Source of the DNA: an uncultured Bacilli bacterium
GTDB taxonomy: Bacteria > Bacillota_I > Bacilli_A > RF39 > UBA660
DNA: 39,733 nucleotides
Direction: 5' to 3'
NCBI GenBank assembly: GCA_947591505.1
Contig: CANQDM010000003.1
Coordinates: forward strand, 1-39,733
The notes under the pieces were generated by a model. The model ran no database searches and was not told where the DNA came from. It was given only the letters and a program-made list of their open reading frames with translations. The translations under genes and the position numbers were made by a program. Below, piece by piece: positions 7,719-15,892 of the stretch. Position 1 is the first letter of the stretch. Each line of letters begins with the position of its first letter.

Positions 7719-8196
7719 TGAAAAAACTAATTATAATTTGATTAAGATGTTAAGTTTAACTAATATTGAACAAATAGTTAAAAATAATTCTTCCTATTTA
7801 AATTCAAACGAAGATTATGATAAATTAAGAAATAATTTAAAAGAATGTATTATAAATTTTAAAAGTGTAAATGCAATTACTTTAGAAAATGATTTTCAAA
7901 ATAATAAATTTGATTTAATATTGCTTTCTAATATTCTTGATTATTTTCATCTTTATTGGGGAAATAATTGGCCTATTTCTTATTTAGAAAAATATGTTAA
8001 TGGATTATGCAATATTATGAATAATGATAGTATTCTTTATCTTCATTATGCTTTTACTCCTTATATTTGGCCACGTATATTTAATGGAACTAATATTAAG
8101 ATAAGTAATCTTCCACAATATTATGAAATAAAAGAAATAGTTAATTTAAACAATTTAAAACAAAAAGATATGATAATTTTAAAAAGAATGCGATAA
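7719..8196 (+). pseudogene. DUF3419-family paralogue, 3' part beyond the IS
   Basis: The C-terminal 158 residues of the interrupted gene, in the same frame as 5990-6465 once the IS and one target copy are removed. It keeps NKFDLILLSNILDYFHLYWGNNW in the same place as the intact neighbour. A TTG at 7738 could in theory start a 152-residue product, but no Shine-Dalgarno precedes it, so this half is likely silent. It has no internal stop. Confidence 0.85.
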
Positions 8197-8235
8197 AATA
8201 CCATATAAGTGAATATATTTTAGTGGGAGATATTT

Positions 8236-8850
8236 ATGAAGAAAATAAATGATTACACTAAAATAAGTCATAAGAGTTATAGTAGTAAAAAAGCTGATTT
8301 AAGTGATAAAAAAATCAAGTATTTAAAAAATTTAATTACAAGATCATTACTTAGTATTATTTTAATAATTAGTATTTGTATTTTAATTAAAGTTAATGAT
8401 AACAATAAAGTATTAGTCAATAAATATTTATATGAAGATTCACTTAAATTTACCAAAATAAATAATTGGTATCAAGATAAATTTGGTAAACTTTTACCTA
8501 AAGTAGATAATAGTGAAGAATTAGTCTTAAATAGTGATGATTTTAAAAGTTATAAATATACTGCTTATAAAGATGGAGTAAAAATAGATATTAGTAAAGG
8601 TAGTCCAATTTCTTTACTTAATGGTGGTATTGTTGTTTTTATGGGTGAAAAAGAAGACTATGGTAATACTTTAATCTTACAAGGTAATGATGGAATAGAT
8701 TATTGGTATGGTAATATTACAAATACTAATGCTACTTTATATGATTATTTAGAAAAAGATACCTTAATAGGAGAATCTAAAGATAATTATCTTTATTTAG
8801 TATTACAAAAAGATGGTCAGTATTTAAGTTATGAAGAATATCTTAAATAA
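8236..8850 (+). CDS. SpoIVFA-like membrane protein with degenerate LytM/M23 domain
   Basis: A 204-residue protein with a cytoplasmic basic N-terminus, one membrane segment (about 34-52) and an extracytoplasmic LytM-like fold seen in NGGIVVFMGEKEDYGNTLIL then IDYWYGNI. The zinc ligands of active M23 peptidases (the HxH and HxxxD) are absent, as in Bacillus SpoIVFA, which acts as a scaffold and inhibitor of the SpoIVFB protease. The stop lies 20 bases inside the next gene, which encodes an M50 protease, so the pair matches spoIVFA-spoIVFB in order. GGGAGA is the ribosome site. Confidence 0.75.
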   Translation: MKKINDYTKISHKSYSSKKADLSDKKIKYLKNLITRSLLSIILIISICILIKVNDNNKVLVNKYLYEDSLKFTKINNWYQDKFGKLLPKVDNSEELVLNSDDFKSYKYTAYKDGVKIDISKGSPISLLNGGIVVFMGEKEDYGNTLILQGNDGIDYWYGNITNTNATLYDYLEKDTLIGESKDNYLYLVLQKDGQYLSYEEYLK

Positions 8851-9610
8851 AATAAAAATTAATAGCTATACTTACTTTTTCATTTTTATTTGTCTTATCT
8901 GTGGTTATATTAAAAATATTAGTATAATATTTGCTATCTGCTTAATTCATGAACTTGGACATATAATAATTACGAAAATATTTAATTATGAAATAGTTAA
9001 AATAGAAATACTTCCTTTTGGGGGATATACCACGATTAATAAAAAAATAAATAGTAATATAAATCATGATTTATTAATTGCTTGTGGTGGTTTTATATCC
9101 CAATCTATTTTATTATTATTTGTTTATTTATTTAGAAATCATTTTAATATTTTAACTTATCATTTAATTATTGAATATAATTTAATTCTTATTATTTTTA
9201 ATATGTTACCAATAATTCCCCTAGATGGCAGTAGAATTCTAGAACTATTATTAGAAAAATATTTTTCATATCATAAATCTTATCATTTAATTATTTATAT
9301 ATCTATTATTAGTATAATTTTATTTTTATTTATTAATTATCATTATAAGTTAGATAATTACTTTATTATTACATTTCTTATCTATAATACCATTATTTAT
9401 TATATTAATTATAAATATATGCAAAAGAGATTTTTACTAGAAAGATATCTATATGATTTAAGTTATCAAAGAATAGATAATAAAACAAAGAATATCAAAG
9501 ATTTAAAGAAAAATGTTTATCATTATTTTAAAGAGAATAATCATTATGTGAGTGAAAAGAATAAAATAAGAGAATCTCTTTATTTAAAGGACAAAACAAT
9601 TGACAAATAA
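8831..9610 (+). CDS. SpoIVFB-like M50 site-2 metalloprotease
   Basis: A 259-residue intramembrane zinc protease. The HExxH motif is HELGH (40-44), LPFGGYTTI follows (61-69), and the third ligand lies in NMLPIIPLDGSRI (Asp about 132). Five to six membrane segments. In Bacillus, SpoIVFB cleaves pro-sigma-K during sporulation; here the substrate is unknown and sporulation cannot be judged from this window. It overlaps the SpoIVFA-like gene by 20 bases and precedes rplU, keeping the ancestral order. Unlike the Bacillus protein, the C-terminus is a basic tail rather than a clear CBS domain. Confidence 0.85.
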   Translation: MKNILNKIKINSYTYFFIFICLICGYIKNISIIFAICLIHELGHIIITKIFNYEIVKIEILPFGGYTTINKKINSNINHDLLIACGGFISQSILLLFVYLFRNHFNILTYHLIIEYNLILIIFNMLPIIPLDGSRILELLLEKYFSYHKSYHLIIYISIISIILFLFINYHYKLDNYFIITFLIYNTIIYYINYKYMQKRFLLERYLYDLSYQRIDNKTKNIKDLKKNVYHYFKENNHYVSEKNKIRESLYLKDKTIDK

Positions 9611-9628
9611 CGTATTTTTTGCTAAAAT
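9600..9628 (+). promoter_or_regulatory. Promoter of the rplU-prp-rpmA operon
   Basis: TTGACA (9600-9605), 17-base spacer, TAAAAT (9623-9628) with TGC just before it. It overlaps the stop of the upstream protease gene. Confidence 0.8.
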
Positions 9629-9635
9629 TTAAATG

Positions 9636-9712
9636 TTTTAAGTCATTTCGGAAAAAACCGCACTAAAAAGGTTAGAAGTTACATTAGTACACCTTAAGGG
9701 CGCGACTTAAAG
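9636..9712 (+). promoter_or_regulatory. Ribosomal protein L21 leader RNA
   Basis: The closing stem pairs TTTAAGTC (9637-9644) with GACTTAAA (9704-9711). Inside are a CGG/CCG hairpin and AAGGT paired with ACACCTT. Position between promoter and rplU matches the L21 leader of Firmicutes, thought to bind L21 and repress the operon. Confidence 0.75.
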
Positions 9713-9735
9713 AAAATATTATAAGGAGGTATGAA

Positions 9736-10035
9736 ATGAAAGCTGTATTTGTAACAGGTGGAAAACAATATTATGTATCTGAGGGCGACGTAATTTACGT
9801 TGAAAAACTTGCCACTGAAGTAGGAAGCACAGTTACATTTGATGAAGTTTTATTTGTTGATGGTGTAGCTGGTAATCCAACAGTTAAAGGTGCATCAGTT
9901 GAATGTAAGGTTGAAAAACAAGGAAAAGATAAAAAGATAATTGTTTTCAAATATAGACCTAAAAAGAAATATCGTAAAAAACAAGGACATCGTCAACCAT
10001 ATACAAAACTTGTTGTTACGAAAATTAATAAGTAA
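9736..10035 (+). CDS. rplU: 50S ribosomal protein L21
   Basis: L21 binds 23S rRNA in the large subunit. The 99-residue product starts [14 protein letters not shown] and ends in the basic stretch [20 protein letters not shown], typical of L21. Strong ribosome site AAGGAGGT nine bases before ATG. First gene of rplU-prp-rpmA, preceded by its own promoter and leader hairpin. Confidence 0.98.
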   Translation: MKAVFVTGGKQYYVSEGDVIYVEKLATEVGSTVTFDEVLFVDGVAGNPTVKGASVECKVEKQGKDKKIIVFKYRPKKKYRKKQGHRQPYTKLVVTKINK

Positions 10036-10037
10036 TT

Positions 10038-10331
10038 ATGATTAAAGTAAATTATAATGATAAGAGTATTAAAGTAAGTGGTCATGCTAACTATAATACT
10101 TATGGTAATGATATTGTTTGTGCTAGTGTATCAAGTATTATTTATACCACTATTAATGGTATATTAAATATTGATAACAATTCTATTAGTTATAAAGATG
10201 ATGAAATATTAGAAATAAATATTTTAAAGAATGATGATATAACTAAAAAACTAATTAGTAATATGCTTGATTTACTTAAAGATTTAGAAAAACAATATCC
10301 CAAAAATATAAAAATAGTAAAGGAGAATTAA
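10038..10331 (+). CDS. prp: Ribosomal-processing cysteine protease Prp
   Basis: Prp cleaves the N-terminal extension of ribosomal protein L27 in Firmicutes. The catalytic pair is visible as GHANY (His 16) and [10 protein letters not shown] (Cys 28). The 97-residue length is usual for the family. It lies between rplU and rpmA, two bases after the former and one before the latter, as in Bacillus (ysxB) and Staphylococcus. No strong ribosome site; coupling to rplU translation is likely. Confidence 0.93.
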   Translation: MIKVNYNDKSIKVSGHANYNTYGNDIVCASVSSIIYTTINGILNIDNNSISYKDDEILEINILKNDDITKKLISNMLDLLKDLEKQYPKNIKIVKEN

Positions 10332-10332
10332 G

Positions 10333-10617
10333 ATGTTATATATTAAGTTAGATATCCAAAGATTTGCCCATGTTAAAGCGCAAGGTTCTACAAGAAATGG
10401 TAGAGATTCTGCTGGCCGTAGACTTGGTGCTAAAGCTAGTGATGGGGAATTAGTTTCTGCTGGATCAATTTTATATCGTCAAAGAGGAACTAAGATTTAT
10501 CCCGGCACTAATGTTGGCATGGGTAAAGATCATACATTATTTAGTAAAATAAATGGTGTAGTTAAATTTGAAAGGCTCGGAAGAGATAAAAAGAAAGTAA
10601 GCGTTTACGAAGCATAG
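10333..10617 (+). CDS. rpmA: 50S ribosomal protein L27 with cleavable N-terminal extension
   Basis: L27 reaches the peptidyl-transferase centre with its N-terminus. The 94-residue product has the Firmicutes extension [12 protein letters not shown], with predicted Prp cleavage after Ala 12, leaving [14 protein letters not shown]. The usual site is LQFFA followed by a Lys-rich mature end; here the site reads IQRFA and the mature end starts His-Val-Lys. The core [20 protein letters not shown] is standard. GGAGA lies six bases before ATG. A terminator overlaps the last codons. Confidence 0.97.
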   Translation: MLYIKLDIQRFAHVKAQGSTRNGRDSAGRRLGAKASDGELVSAGSILYRQRGTKIYPGTNVGMGKDHTLFSKINGVVKFERLGRDKKKVSVYEA

Positions 10618-10631
10618 TAAATGCTTTTTTT
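10600..10631 (+). terminator. Terminator of rplU-prp-rpmA
   Basis: AGCGTTTAC (10600-10608) pairs with GTAAATGCT (10617-10625), then seven T. The upstream arm lies within the 3' end of rpmA. Confidence 0.85.
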
Positions 10632-10636
10632 ATTGA

Positions 10637-10662
10637 ATAAAAAAAATTCCATAAATGGAATT
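10637..10662 (-). terminator. Terminator of trmB
   Basis: On the minus strand AATTCCAT/ATGGAATT (10645-10662) is followed by eight T. It begins two bases inside the trmB stop codon and faces the rpmA terminator. Confidence 0.8.
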
Positions 10663-11299
10663 AATCATCAAATCTGGCATCGACATAATAAATAGGACGT
10701 CCTTCTTTAAAATATTGCTTTTCAAAATCAGTCATGATATTTTTAATTGGATTTTCATCATGATGTAAATCAAGACTAACCCTTTCAAATACATACCAAT
10801 ACTTGGACAAGCTTTCGAGTGAATAAGCAAATAAACCTTTATTATCAGTTTTTAAAATAATATGTTTATCCTTTTTAAAAATCTTATCATATAGTTTTAA
10901 GTAACTTTCATGTGTAAATCTATTTCTCTCATCTCTTCTTTTGGGCCAAGGCTCAGAAAACGTTAAATAAATTGTGGTAATTTCTTTACCAAAAATCTTA
11001 TCTATATCTCTGGCATCAGCATTAATAAGTTTTAAATTATTTAGTTTAGTATTTTGTAATCTTTCGGTAGCCATAACCATTTGGGATGCATATAATTCTA
11101 AACCAATAAAATTCTTATCAGGATATTCTTTAGCCATATTAATGATAAAATCACCACGACCCATCCCAAGTTCTAAACAAATAGGATTATTATTACCAAA
11201 TAAATCATGCCATTTATTTTTATATTTGGTTGGATTCTTAACTAAATAAGGACTTTTGGCAATAATTGTATCAGCATTTTTAATTACATTATATTCCAT
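10661..11299 (-). CDS. trmB: tRNA (guanine-N7-)-methyltransferase
   Basis: TrmB makes m7G46 in the tRNA variable loop using SAM. The 212-residue product has the SAM motif CLELGMGRGDF (41-51), an acidic pair in FIGLELY, and the family motif LTFSEPWPKRRDERNRF (112-128), where most members have F-x-DPWPK; Glu replaces Asp here. The remainder, including HFKxGRP-like YFKEGRPIYYV near the end, fits the family. GAGGAAGTGA precedes the ATG. It is a single gene with its own terminator, convergent with rpmA. Confidence 0.95.
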   Translation of the reverse strand: MEYNVIKNADTIIAKSPYLVKNPTKYKNKWHDLFGNNNPICLELGMGRGDFIINMAKEYPDKNFIGLELYASQMVMATERLQNTKLNNLKLINADARDIDKIFGKEITTIYLTFSEPWPKRRDERNRFTHESYLKLYDKIFKKDKHIILKTDNKGLFAYSLESLSKYWYVFERVSLDLHHDENPIKNIMTDFEKQYFKEGRPIYYVDARFDD

Positions 11300-11390
11300 A
11301 GAATCACTTCCTCGTATATTGTATCATAATTTTATAAAATAATTAACTAAATTACTAATGAATTATTTTCAATTTTAAATAAAAGTTTAA

Positions 11391-11419
11391 TTTACTTATT
11401 AAAGTAAGCATGATATAAT
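11391..11419 (+). promoter_or_regulatory. Promoter of the cadherin-like protein/HerA operon
   Basis: TTTACT (11391-11396), 17-base spacer, TATAAT (11414-11419), 27 bases before the start codon. Confidence 0.75.
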
Positions 11420-11445
11420 TAAAACGATAATAGGAGTTATGTGTG

Positions 11446-12762
11446 ATGAAAAAGTTTTTAACTAGTTTAATTTTATTTATATTCTTATTAATGCCTAATG
11501 TAAGTAAAGCCGCAATTACATGTAGTACAGATAAGCATAGTGCTGAAGCTAGTATAAATAAAGAGAAAATAAAAATTGGTGAAACTGCTCAAATTGAAAT
11601 AAAAACTGAAGAAAAATATCAAGTAGAATACAAAATAGCTCCTAAAGATTTTGCAACTGTAAATAATACTGGTTTAGTTAAAGCAATTAAAGATGGTAGC
11701 ATTAAAATAAATTTAACTATTAATTATTTAACAGAAGAAGATGAAATTGATGATTCTTGTAAAGTATCTATTCCACTAGAAATTACTTCTAATGATTCAA
11801 GTTTAAAAAAATTAACAATAGAAGAATTTGATATTAGTTCAGTATTTAAAAGTAGCAAATTAGATTATGAAGTAAAATTGCCATACAAATTTGATAAAAT
11901 TAATATAATTGCTGAAGCTAATAGTGGTACGGCTAAAATTAGTGGCATTGGTAAAAGATATTTAAATGAAGGAAATAATAAATATGATATCATTGTAACT
12001 GCTTCCGATGGATCATCAACCACTTATAAAATTACTATCATAAGAGAAGCAGCAAATGATGATGCCACATTAAAAAATCTAGTTGTGGAAGGCTTATCTT
12101 TAAATCCTAAATTTAAAAGTGATATTTATAAATATAATATAGATGTTGCTAAAGATATAGACAAAATTGCAATTAAAGGTGAGCCAACTTATGAATTTGC
12201 TAAAATATATGGGATTGGTACATTTAGTTTAGCTACTGGTAATAATACTTATTATATTAAAGTGGTGGCTGAAAACGGAAATGAAACAAAATATGAATTG
12301 AACATTAATAAAACTTTAGGATCGAGTAAACTTACTAGTTTAGAAATCGATGGATATGATTTAAATCCTATATTTAACGATGAAATATATACCTATAATT
12401 TAACTGTTAAAAATGATGTCAATTCAATAAATATTAAAGCTTTAGCAAGTGATAATGATCAAGTTGAAATAATTGGTAATGAAAATTTAAAAGAAGGGGA
12501 AAATGAAATATTAATAAGTGTTACTAATAATGATAAAACAACTACTACTTATAAATTACTAGTAAATAAGTTGAGTAAAGAAAAAGAAACCACTATTAAA
12601 AAAAATAATACATTAATAAATATATTATTAATTATATTCATAATATCAATCATAATAATGGCAAGTTGTATATTTGTATTTGTTAAAAGAAATTATAAAA
12701 GCAAATTTGTGATAAATTTAAAGAAAAAGAAATCAAACGTGAAGAAAAAGAATAAAAGGTGA
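11446..12762 (+). CDS. Secreted, C-terminally anchored protein with cadherin-like beta-sandwich repeats
   Basis: About 438 residues. A signal peptide (about 1-23, ending SKAAITC) is followed by a BIG2-like domain (TVNNTGLVKAIKDGS) and three cadherin-like repeats (about 119-200, 207-289, 295-375). Each repeat runs from L..L.. G..L.P.F to an aromatic-rich Y.I.. end. A membrane segment (390-413) and a Lys-rich cytoplasmic tail follow, so the protein faces outward. ATG 11446 is preferred to GTG 11443, with AGGAG nine bases away. The herA-like gene starts 6 bases after the stop. Role is probably adhesion or envelope structure; no enzyme motif is seen. Confidence 0.8.
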   Translation: MKKFLTSLILFIFLLMPNVSKAAITCSTDKHSAEASINKEKIKIGETAQIEIKTEEKYQVEYKIAPKDFATVNNTGLVKAIKDGSIKINLTINYLTEEDEIDDSCKVSIPLEITSNDSSLKKLTIEEFDISSVFKSSKLDYEVKLPYKFDKINIIAEANSGTAKISGIGKRYLNEGNNKYDIIVTASDGSSTTYKITIIREAANDDATLKNLVVEGLSLNPKFKSDIYKYNIDVAKDIDKIAIKGEPTYEFAKIYGIGTFSLATGNNTYYIKVVAENGNETKYELNINKTLGSSKLTSLEIDGYDLNPIFNDEIYTYNLTVKNDVNSINIKALASDNDQVEIIGNENLKEGENEILISVTNNDKTTTTYKLLVNKLSKEKETTIKKNNTLINILLIIFIISIIIMASCIFVFVKRNYKSKFVINLKKKKSNVKKKNKR

Positions 12763-12768
12763 TTTATA

Positions 12769-14535
12769 ATGTTTGGAAAAATACTTTATATAAGTGATAA
12801 TATTGCTCATGTTGAAAATAAAATGAGTAGAGAAGTAGTAGCAGATTTAATGAATGTTCATGTCATTTTTGAAGCGCAAAATCAAAGAATATTAGGTGAA
12901 GTTATTGAACTTAATGATGATGTCATTAAAATAAGATTTTTAGGCGAATACCAAGATAAAAAATACTTAAATGGTGTTTTGAGAAAGCCAGCGCTAAATT
13001 CTACTATTAGAGTTATAAATGGTGAAGAATTAATGGAACTAGTTGGTACTTATACAGATAAATCATTTATATTAGGTAATTCTGCTATATATAAAAATTT
13101 TAAAGTTTGTCCATCTGTTAATGGCTTATTTTCAAATCACTTAGCTATATTTGGTAACTCTGGTTCTGGTAAATCTTGTGGAGTAGCGAGAATTGTGCAA
13201 AATATATTTGCTAATAATGCGATGAATCCAGTTAATGCTAATCTATTTATTTTTGATGCTTATGGTGAATATAAAAATGCATTTTGTAAACTAAATGAAA
13301 TAAATCCTAATTATCAATATAAATTTATTACTACTAATCCAAAAGAAGAAGATGGGGATTTTTTGCTGGATATTCCGCTTCATCTACTGAATTTAGATGA
13401 CTGGGCGCTCCTTTTACAAGCATCAAATCACTCCCAACTACCTATAATTGAAAATACGATTAAACTTGCTAGAATCTTTAGCCAAGAAAACGAAGAGAGT
13501 AGAAGACTTAAAAATCACTTAATAGCTAAGGCCTTACTTGCAGTTTTGTTTAGTAGTGAAACTACTGCTAATAAGAAAAATGAAATATTCCAAATAATTG
13601 AAGTATGTAATACACCAGAATTTAATTTTAATTCTGAAATTCCAGGTGTAGGTTATACCCGAATATTTTCTGAATGTTTTGAAATAGATTCACATGGTAA
13701 TTTTGGCGAAAGTGTTTTAATTACTGATTACATTTTAAAACATATATTAGATGATACTGTTGAATTTCCAGAACCAGAAGGAGCATATTATACTTTAAGA
13801 GATTTTGCAAATGCGATGGAATTTACTTTAATTAGTGAAGGATTTCAAAATAATGATAATCTTTATAGTGATGCGATTATTTTAAAAGTTAGACTTAATA
13901 CTATTATGACTAGTAAAGTTGGAAGTTATTTTACTGGTAATAAATATATGCCAATAAATGAATATATAAGTAATTTAATTTATAAAAATGGGGTTAAATC
14001 GCAAATAATTAATATAAACTTAGAAGATATAGATGATGTCTATGCTAAAGTAATAGTTAAAATATTCTGTCGTTTAATGTTTGAATATTCTAAGAGTCTA
14101 GAACAAAGAGCGACAATTCCATTCCATTTATTTTTAGAAGAAGCCCATAGATATATTCAAAAAGATAATGATACCTTCTTAATCGGTTATAATATTTTTG
14201 ATCGTATTGCTAAAGAAGGTCGTAAATATGGCGTAATACTTGATATCATTAGTCAAAGACCGGTTGAAATATCCGATACCGTTATTGCCCAATGTTCAAA
14301 CTTCTTAATCTTTAAAATGACCCATCCATTAGATATTAAATATATTGAAGAGATGCTTCCTAATATTTCTAGTGATATAGTTGAAAAACAAAAAGTATTA
14401 CAACCAGGTACTTGTGTTGGTTTTGGCGGAGCCTTTAAAATACCCATGATCGTAAAACTTGATATGCCAAATCCAATGCCATATTCATCTAACTGTAATG
14501 TCTCAACTTGTTGGAGTGCTGCCAAAAGCAATTAA
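12769..14535 (+). CDS. HerA-like DNA-translocase ATPase
   Basis: A 588-residue hexameric-ATPase type protein. An N-terminal HAS-barrel-like domain (about 1-90) precedes Walker A GNSGSGKS (129-136), the DAYGEY strand, and Walker B FHLFLEEAHRY (about 453-463). SQRPVEIS near 490 is the sensor motif of HerA/FtsK relatives. HerA usually works with the nuclease NurA, or in defence with Sir2 or other effectors; none is seen here. AGGTGAT is the ribosome site. The operon partner upstream is a surface protein, which is unexpected. A terminator overlaps its stop, so the two genes downstream are a separate unit. Confidence 0.88.
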   Translation: MFGKILYISDNIAHVENKMSREVVADLMNVHVIFEAQNQRILGEVIELNDDVIKIRFLGEYQDKKYLNGVLRKPALNSTIRVINGEELMELVGTYTDKSFILGNSAIYKNFKVCPSVNGLFSNHLAIFGNSGSGKSCGVARIVQNIFANNAMNPVNANLFIFDAYGEYKNAFCKLNEINPNYQYKFITTNPKEEDGDFLLDIPLHLLNLDDWALLLQASNHSQLPIIENTIKLARIFSQENEESRRLKNHLIAKALLAVLFSSETTANKKNEIFQIIEVCNTPEFNFNSEIPGVGYTRIFSECFEIDSHGNFGESVLITDYILKHILDDTVEFPEPEGAYYTLRDFANAMEFTLISEGFQNNDNLYSDAIILKVRLNTIMTSKVGSYFTGNKYMPINEYISNLIYKNGVKSQIININLEDIDDVYAKVIVKIFCRLMFEYSKSLEQRATIPFHLFLEEAHRYIQKDNDTFLIGYNIFDRIAKEGRKYGVILDIISQRPVEISDTVIAQCSNFLIFKMTHPLDIKYIEEMLPNISSDIVEKQKVLQPGTCVGFGGAFKIPMIVKLDMPNPMPYSSNCNVSTCWSAAKSN

Positions 14536-14549
14536 ATATTGCTTTTTTT
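14524..14549 (+). terminator. Terminator after the HerA-like gene
   Basis: AAAAGCAAT (14524-14532) pairs with ATTGCTTTT (14538-14546), ending in seven T; the stop codon lies in the loop. Confidence 0.85.
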
Positions 14550-14595
14550 ATTTCCATAATTTATAATAAATACTTGTAATTAGGAGGCTTTGGAA

Positions 14596-15201
14596 ATGCT
14601 TTTATATAATATAGATAAAAAGAAAAAAGATAGTTTAAATAATTTAAATAAATTAGTTAAAGAAGAAAAAGATACTTGCCAAGAATATGCTTATATTTTA
14701 ACTGATGAATTCACAAAATGGTTTAACAATTTATTTTCCTTCACTAAATATCAAGATTGTGAGTTTTATCACTATGATAAAGCAAAAATATATAATTATG
14801 CCATTGTTTTATATGATGTTTTAAGTGACTATATAATTTTTCAAGAACAAAACGATGATAAAAAAACTGATTTAACTTATTCTATTAATAAAAACGTTAA
14901 AATAAATAATAATATTTATAATATGGTAATATCAAGTCCTATCCAATATTCACCTAATTCAGCAATAGTAGGACAAATTTATATTCATATATTAAATGAT
15001 GATGCAGAATATGATTTTACTTTACAAGATTTACAAAATTTTGTAATTGAACAAATAAATAATAGACAAAATAGTTTATTAATGATTATTAATGAAGTAG
15101 TAAAGCATTTAGAAGAAAATGGTTATAATAAAGAAGATATATTAAATGCTTTACAAATAGCTTATGCTACTGTAGCTAATGAAGAAATAAGGAAAAGATA
15201 A
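14596..15201 (+). CDS. Conserved-looking hypothetical protein, soluble
   Basis: About 201 residues, no membrane segment and no domain I recognise. The N-terminal 35 residues are Lys/Asn-rich and probably helical; the middle has alternating beta-like strands; the C-terminal part ends with a helical run (LEENGYNKEDILNALQ). ATG 14596 is chosen over TTG 14590 because AGGAGG (14582-14587) is then 8 bases away. Its last base is the first base of the next gene. Both products end in a basic RKR. Proximity to the HerA-like gene is noted, but a terminator lies between. Confidence 0.7.
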   Translation: MLLYNIDKKKKDSLNNLNKLVKEEKDTCQEYAYILTDEFTKWFNNLFSFTKYQDCEFYHYDKAKIYNYAIVLYDVLSDYIIFQEQNDDKKTDLTYSINKNVKINNNIYNMVISSPIQYSPNSAIVGQIYIHILNDDAEYDFTLQDLQNFVIEQINNRQNSLLMIINEVVKHLEENGYNKEDILNALQIAYATVANEEIRKR

Positions 15202-15632
15202 TGAATTTTGATGTAACAATATATAATGATTTTATTAATAATTTAGAATTACTTGCTAGTTATATAATTGATGATGGTACATATACTTATGGTAATTTTA
15301 TGCGTACGTTTACAAGTAATTCTCTAGATGAAAGTATAGATATTTTACATAATTTTATTAATATAGTAAAAAATTATTGTACTTTTACTGATTTTAAAAT
15401 TAATAATGGTAATGTATCTGACGAATATTACGAACATTTTCTTCTTTTATGGCAAGATAATTATTATGATATCAGAGTATTTCACAATATAAATAATAAA
15501 GAAACTCGTTATTTAATAAAATTATCTAAAAATGATAATTACCAATTTATACCAGTAATTAATATGGATAATGTCATAGCATTTACTATTAATTTAATTA
15601 AAATATTAAGTAATGATGAAAGAAAAAGATAG
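15201..15632 (+). CDS. Hypothetical protein, translationally coupled to the preceding gene
   Basis: A 143-residue acidic, aromatic-rich soluble protein without a recognised domain. ATG overlaps the previous TAA by one base (TAATG), so it is likely made in fixed ratio with its neighbour and may form a complex with it. Ends SNDERKR, like the NEEIRKR end of the partner. No promoter of its own is seen. A 6S RNA candidate follows. Confidence 0.65.
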   Translation: MNFDVTIYNDFINNLELLASYIIDDGTYTYGNFMRTFTSNSLDESIDILHNFINIVKNYCTFTDFKINNGNVSDEYYEHFLLLWQDNYYDIRVFHNINNKETRYLIKLSKNDNYQFIPVINMDNVIAFTINLIKILSNDERKR

Positions 15633-15679
15633 GAAAAGTGTCAAATTATAATAAATATATGTATTATTAAAAATATATA

Positions 15680-15688
15680 TGGTATAAT
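15680..15688 (+). promoter_or_regulatory. Extended -10 promoter of the 6S RNA candidate
   Basis: TGGTATAAT (15680-15688), with no good -35. Start expected at about 15695, exactly where the closing stem begins. Confidence 0.7.
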
Positions 15689-15694
15689 ATAAGT

Positions 15695-15869
15695 ACCTAG
15701 AAAGGTAAGTTATTCATATAAAACCGACTATATAGATAAATTGGGGAACTAATTATCTCGTGGTGTTGAATGCCTGTTACATTGTAATGGGAATCCTAAT
15801 ACTTGATATGTGTTCTACCACCTGCAAGAGAGCGGGATTTTATCCAAGATAACTACCTCTAGGTTTTTT
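15695..15869 (+). ncRNA. ssrS: 6S RNA candidate
   Basis: About 175 nt, the 6S size. The ends pair in a long closing stem: CCTAGA with TCTAGG (15858-15863), GGTA with TACC, GTTAT with ATAAC, then ATAAAACC with GGATTTTAT. An open central bubble follows, and a terminal arm that includes CTCGTGGT paired with ACCAC and GAG. The closing stem ends in six T (15864-15869), so it also terminates. In Bacillus the bsrA 6S gene lies between aspS and yrvM (tcdA), beside yrvN (rarA); here the RNA is one gene from tcdA and near rarA. 6S RNA mimics an open promoter and sequesters RNA polymerase. No covariance check was possible. Confidence 0.72.
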
Positions 15870-15892
15870 AATGGAAGTATGGTGGATGAATT

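Noticed and set aside
6458-7720. An 11-bp target duplication (ACAATTAAGTG)
   Set aside because: The longer match is partly chance; only the 8-bp choice CAATTAAG leaves both IS ends perfectly symmetric, and 8 bp is the known IS1595 length.
7738-8196. A functional 152-residue gene starting at TTG
   Set aside because: It is the 3' half of the interrupted DUF3419 gene; there is no ribosome site and the frame continues upstream to the IS edge.
15695-15869. A c-di-AMP (ydaO-type) or T-box riboswitch
   Set aside because: GGGGAAC and GAATCC occur, but the conserved ydaO 3' core and the T-box sequence are missing. The closing stem itself ends in the T tract, and size and location favour 6S RNA.
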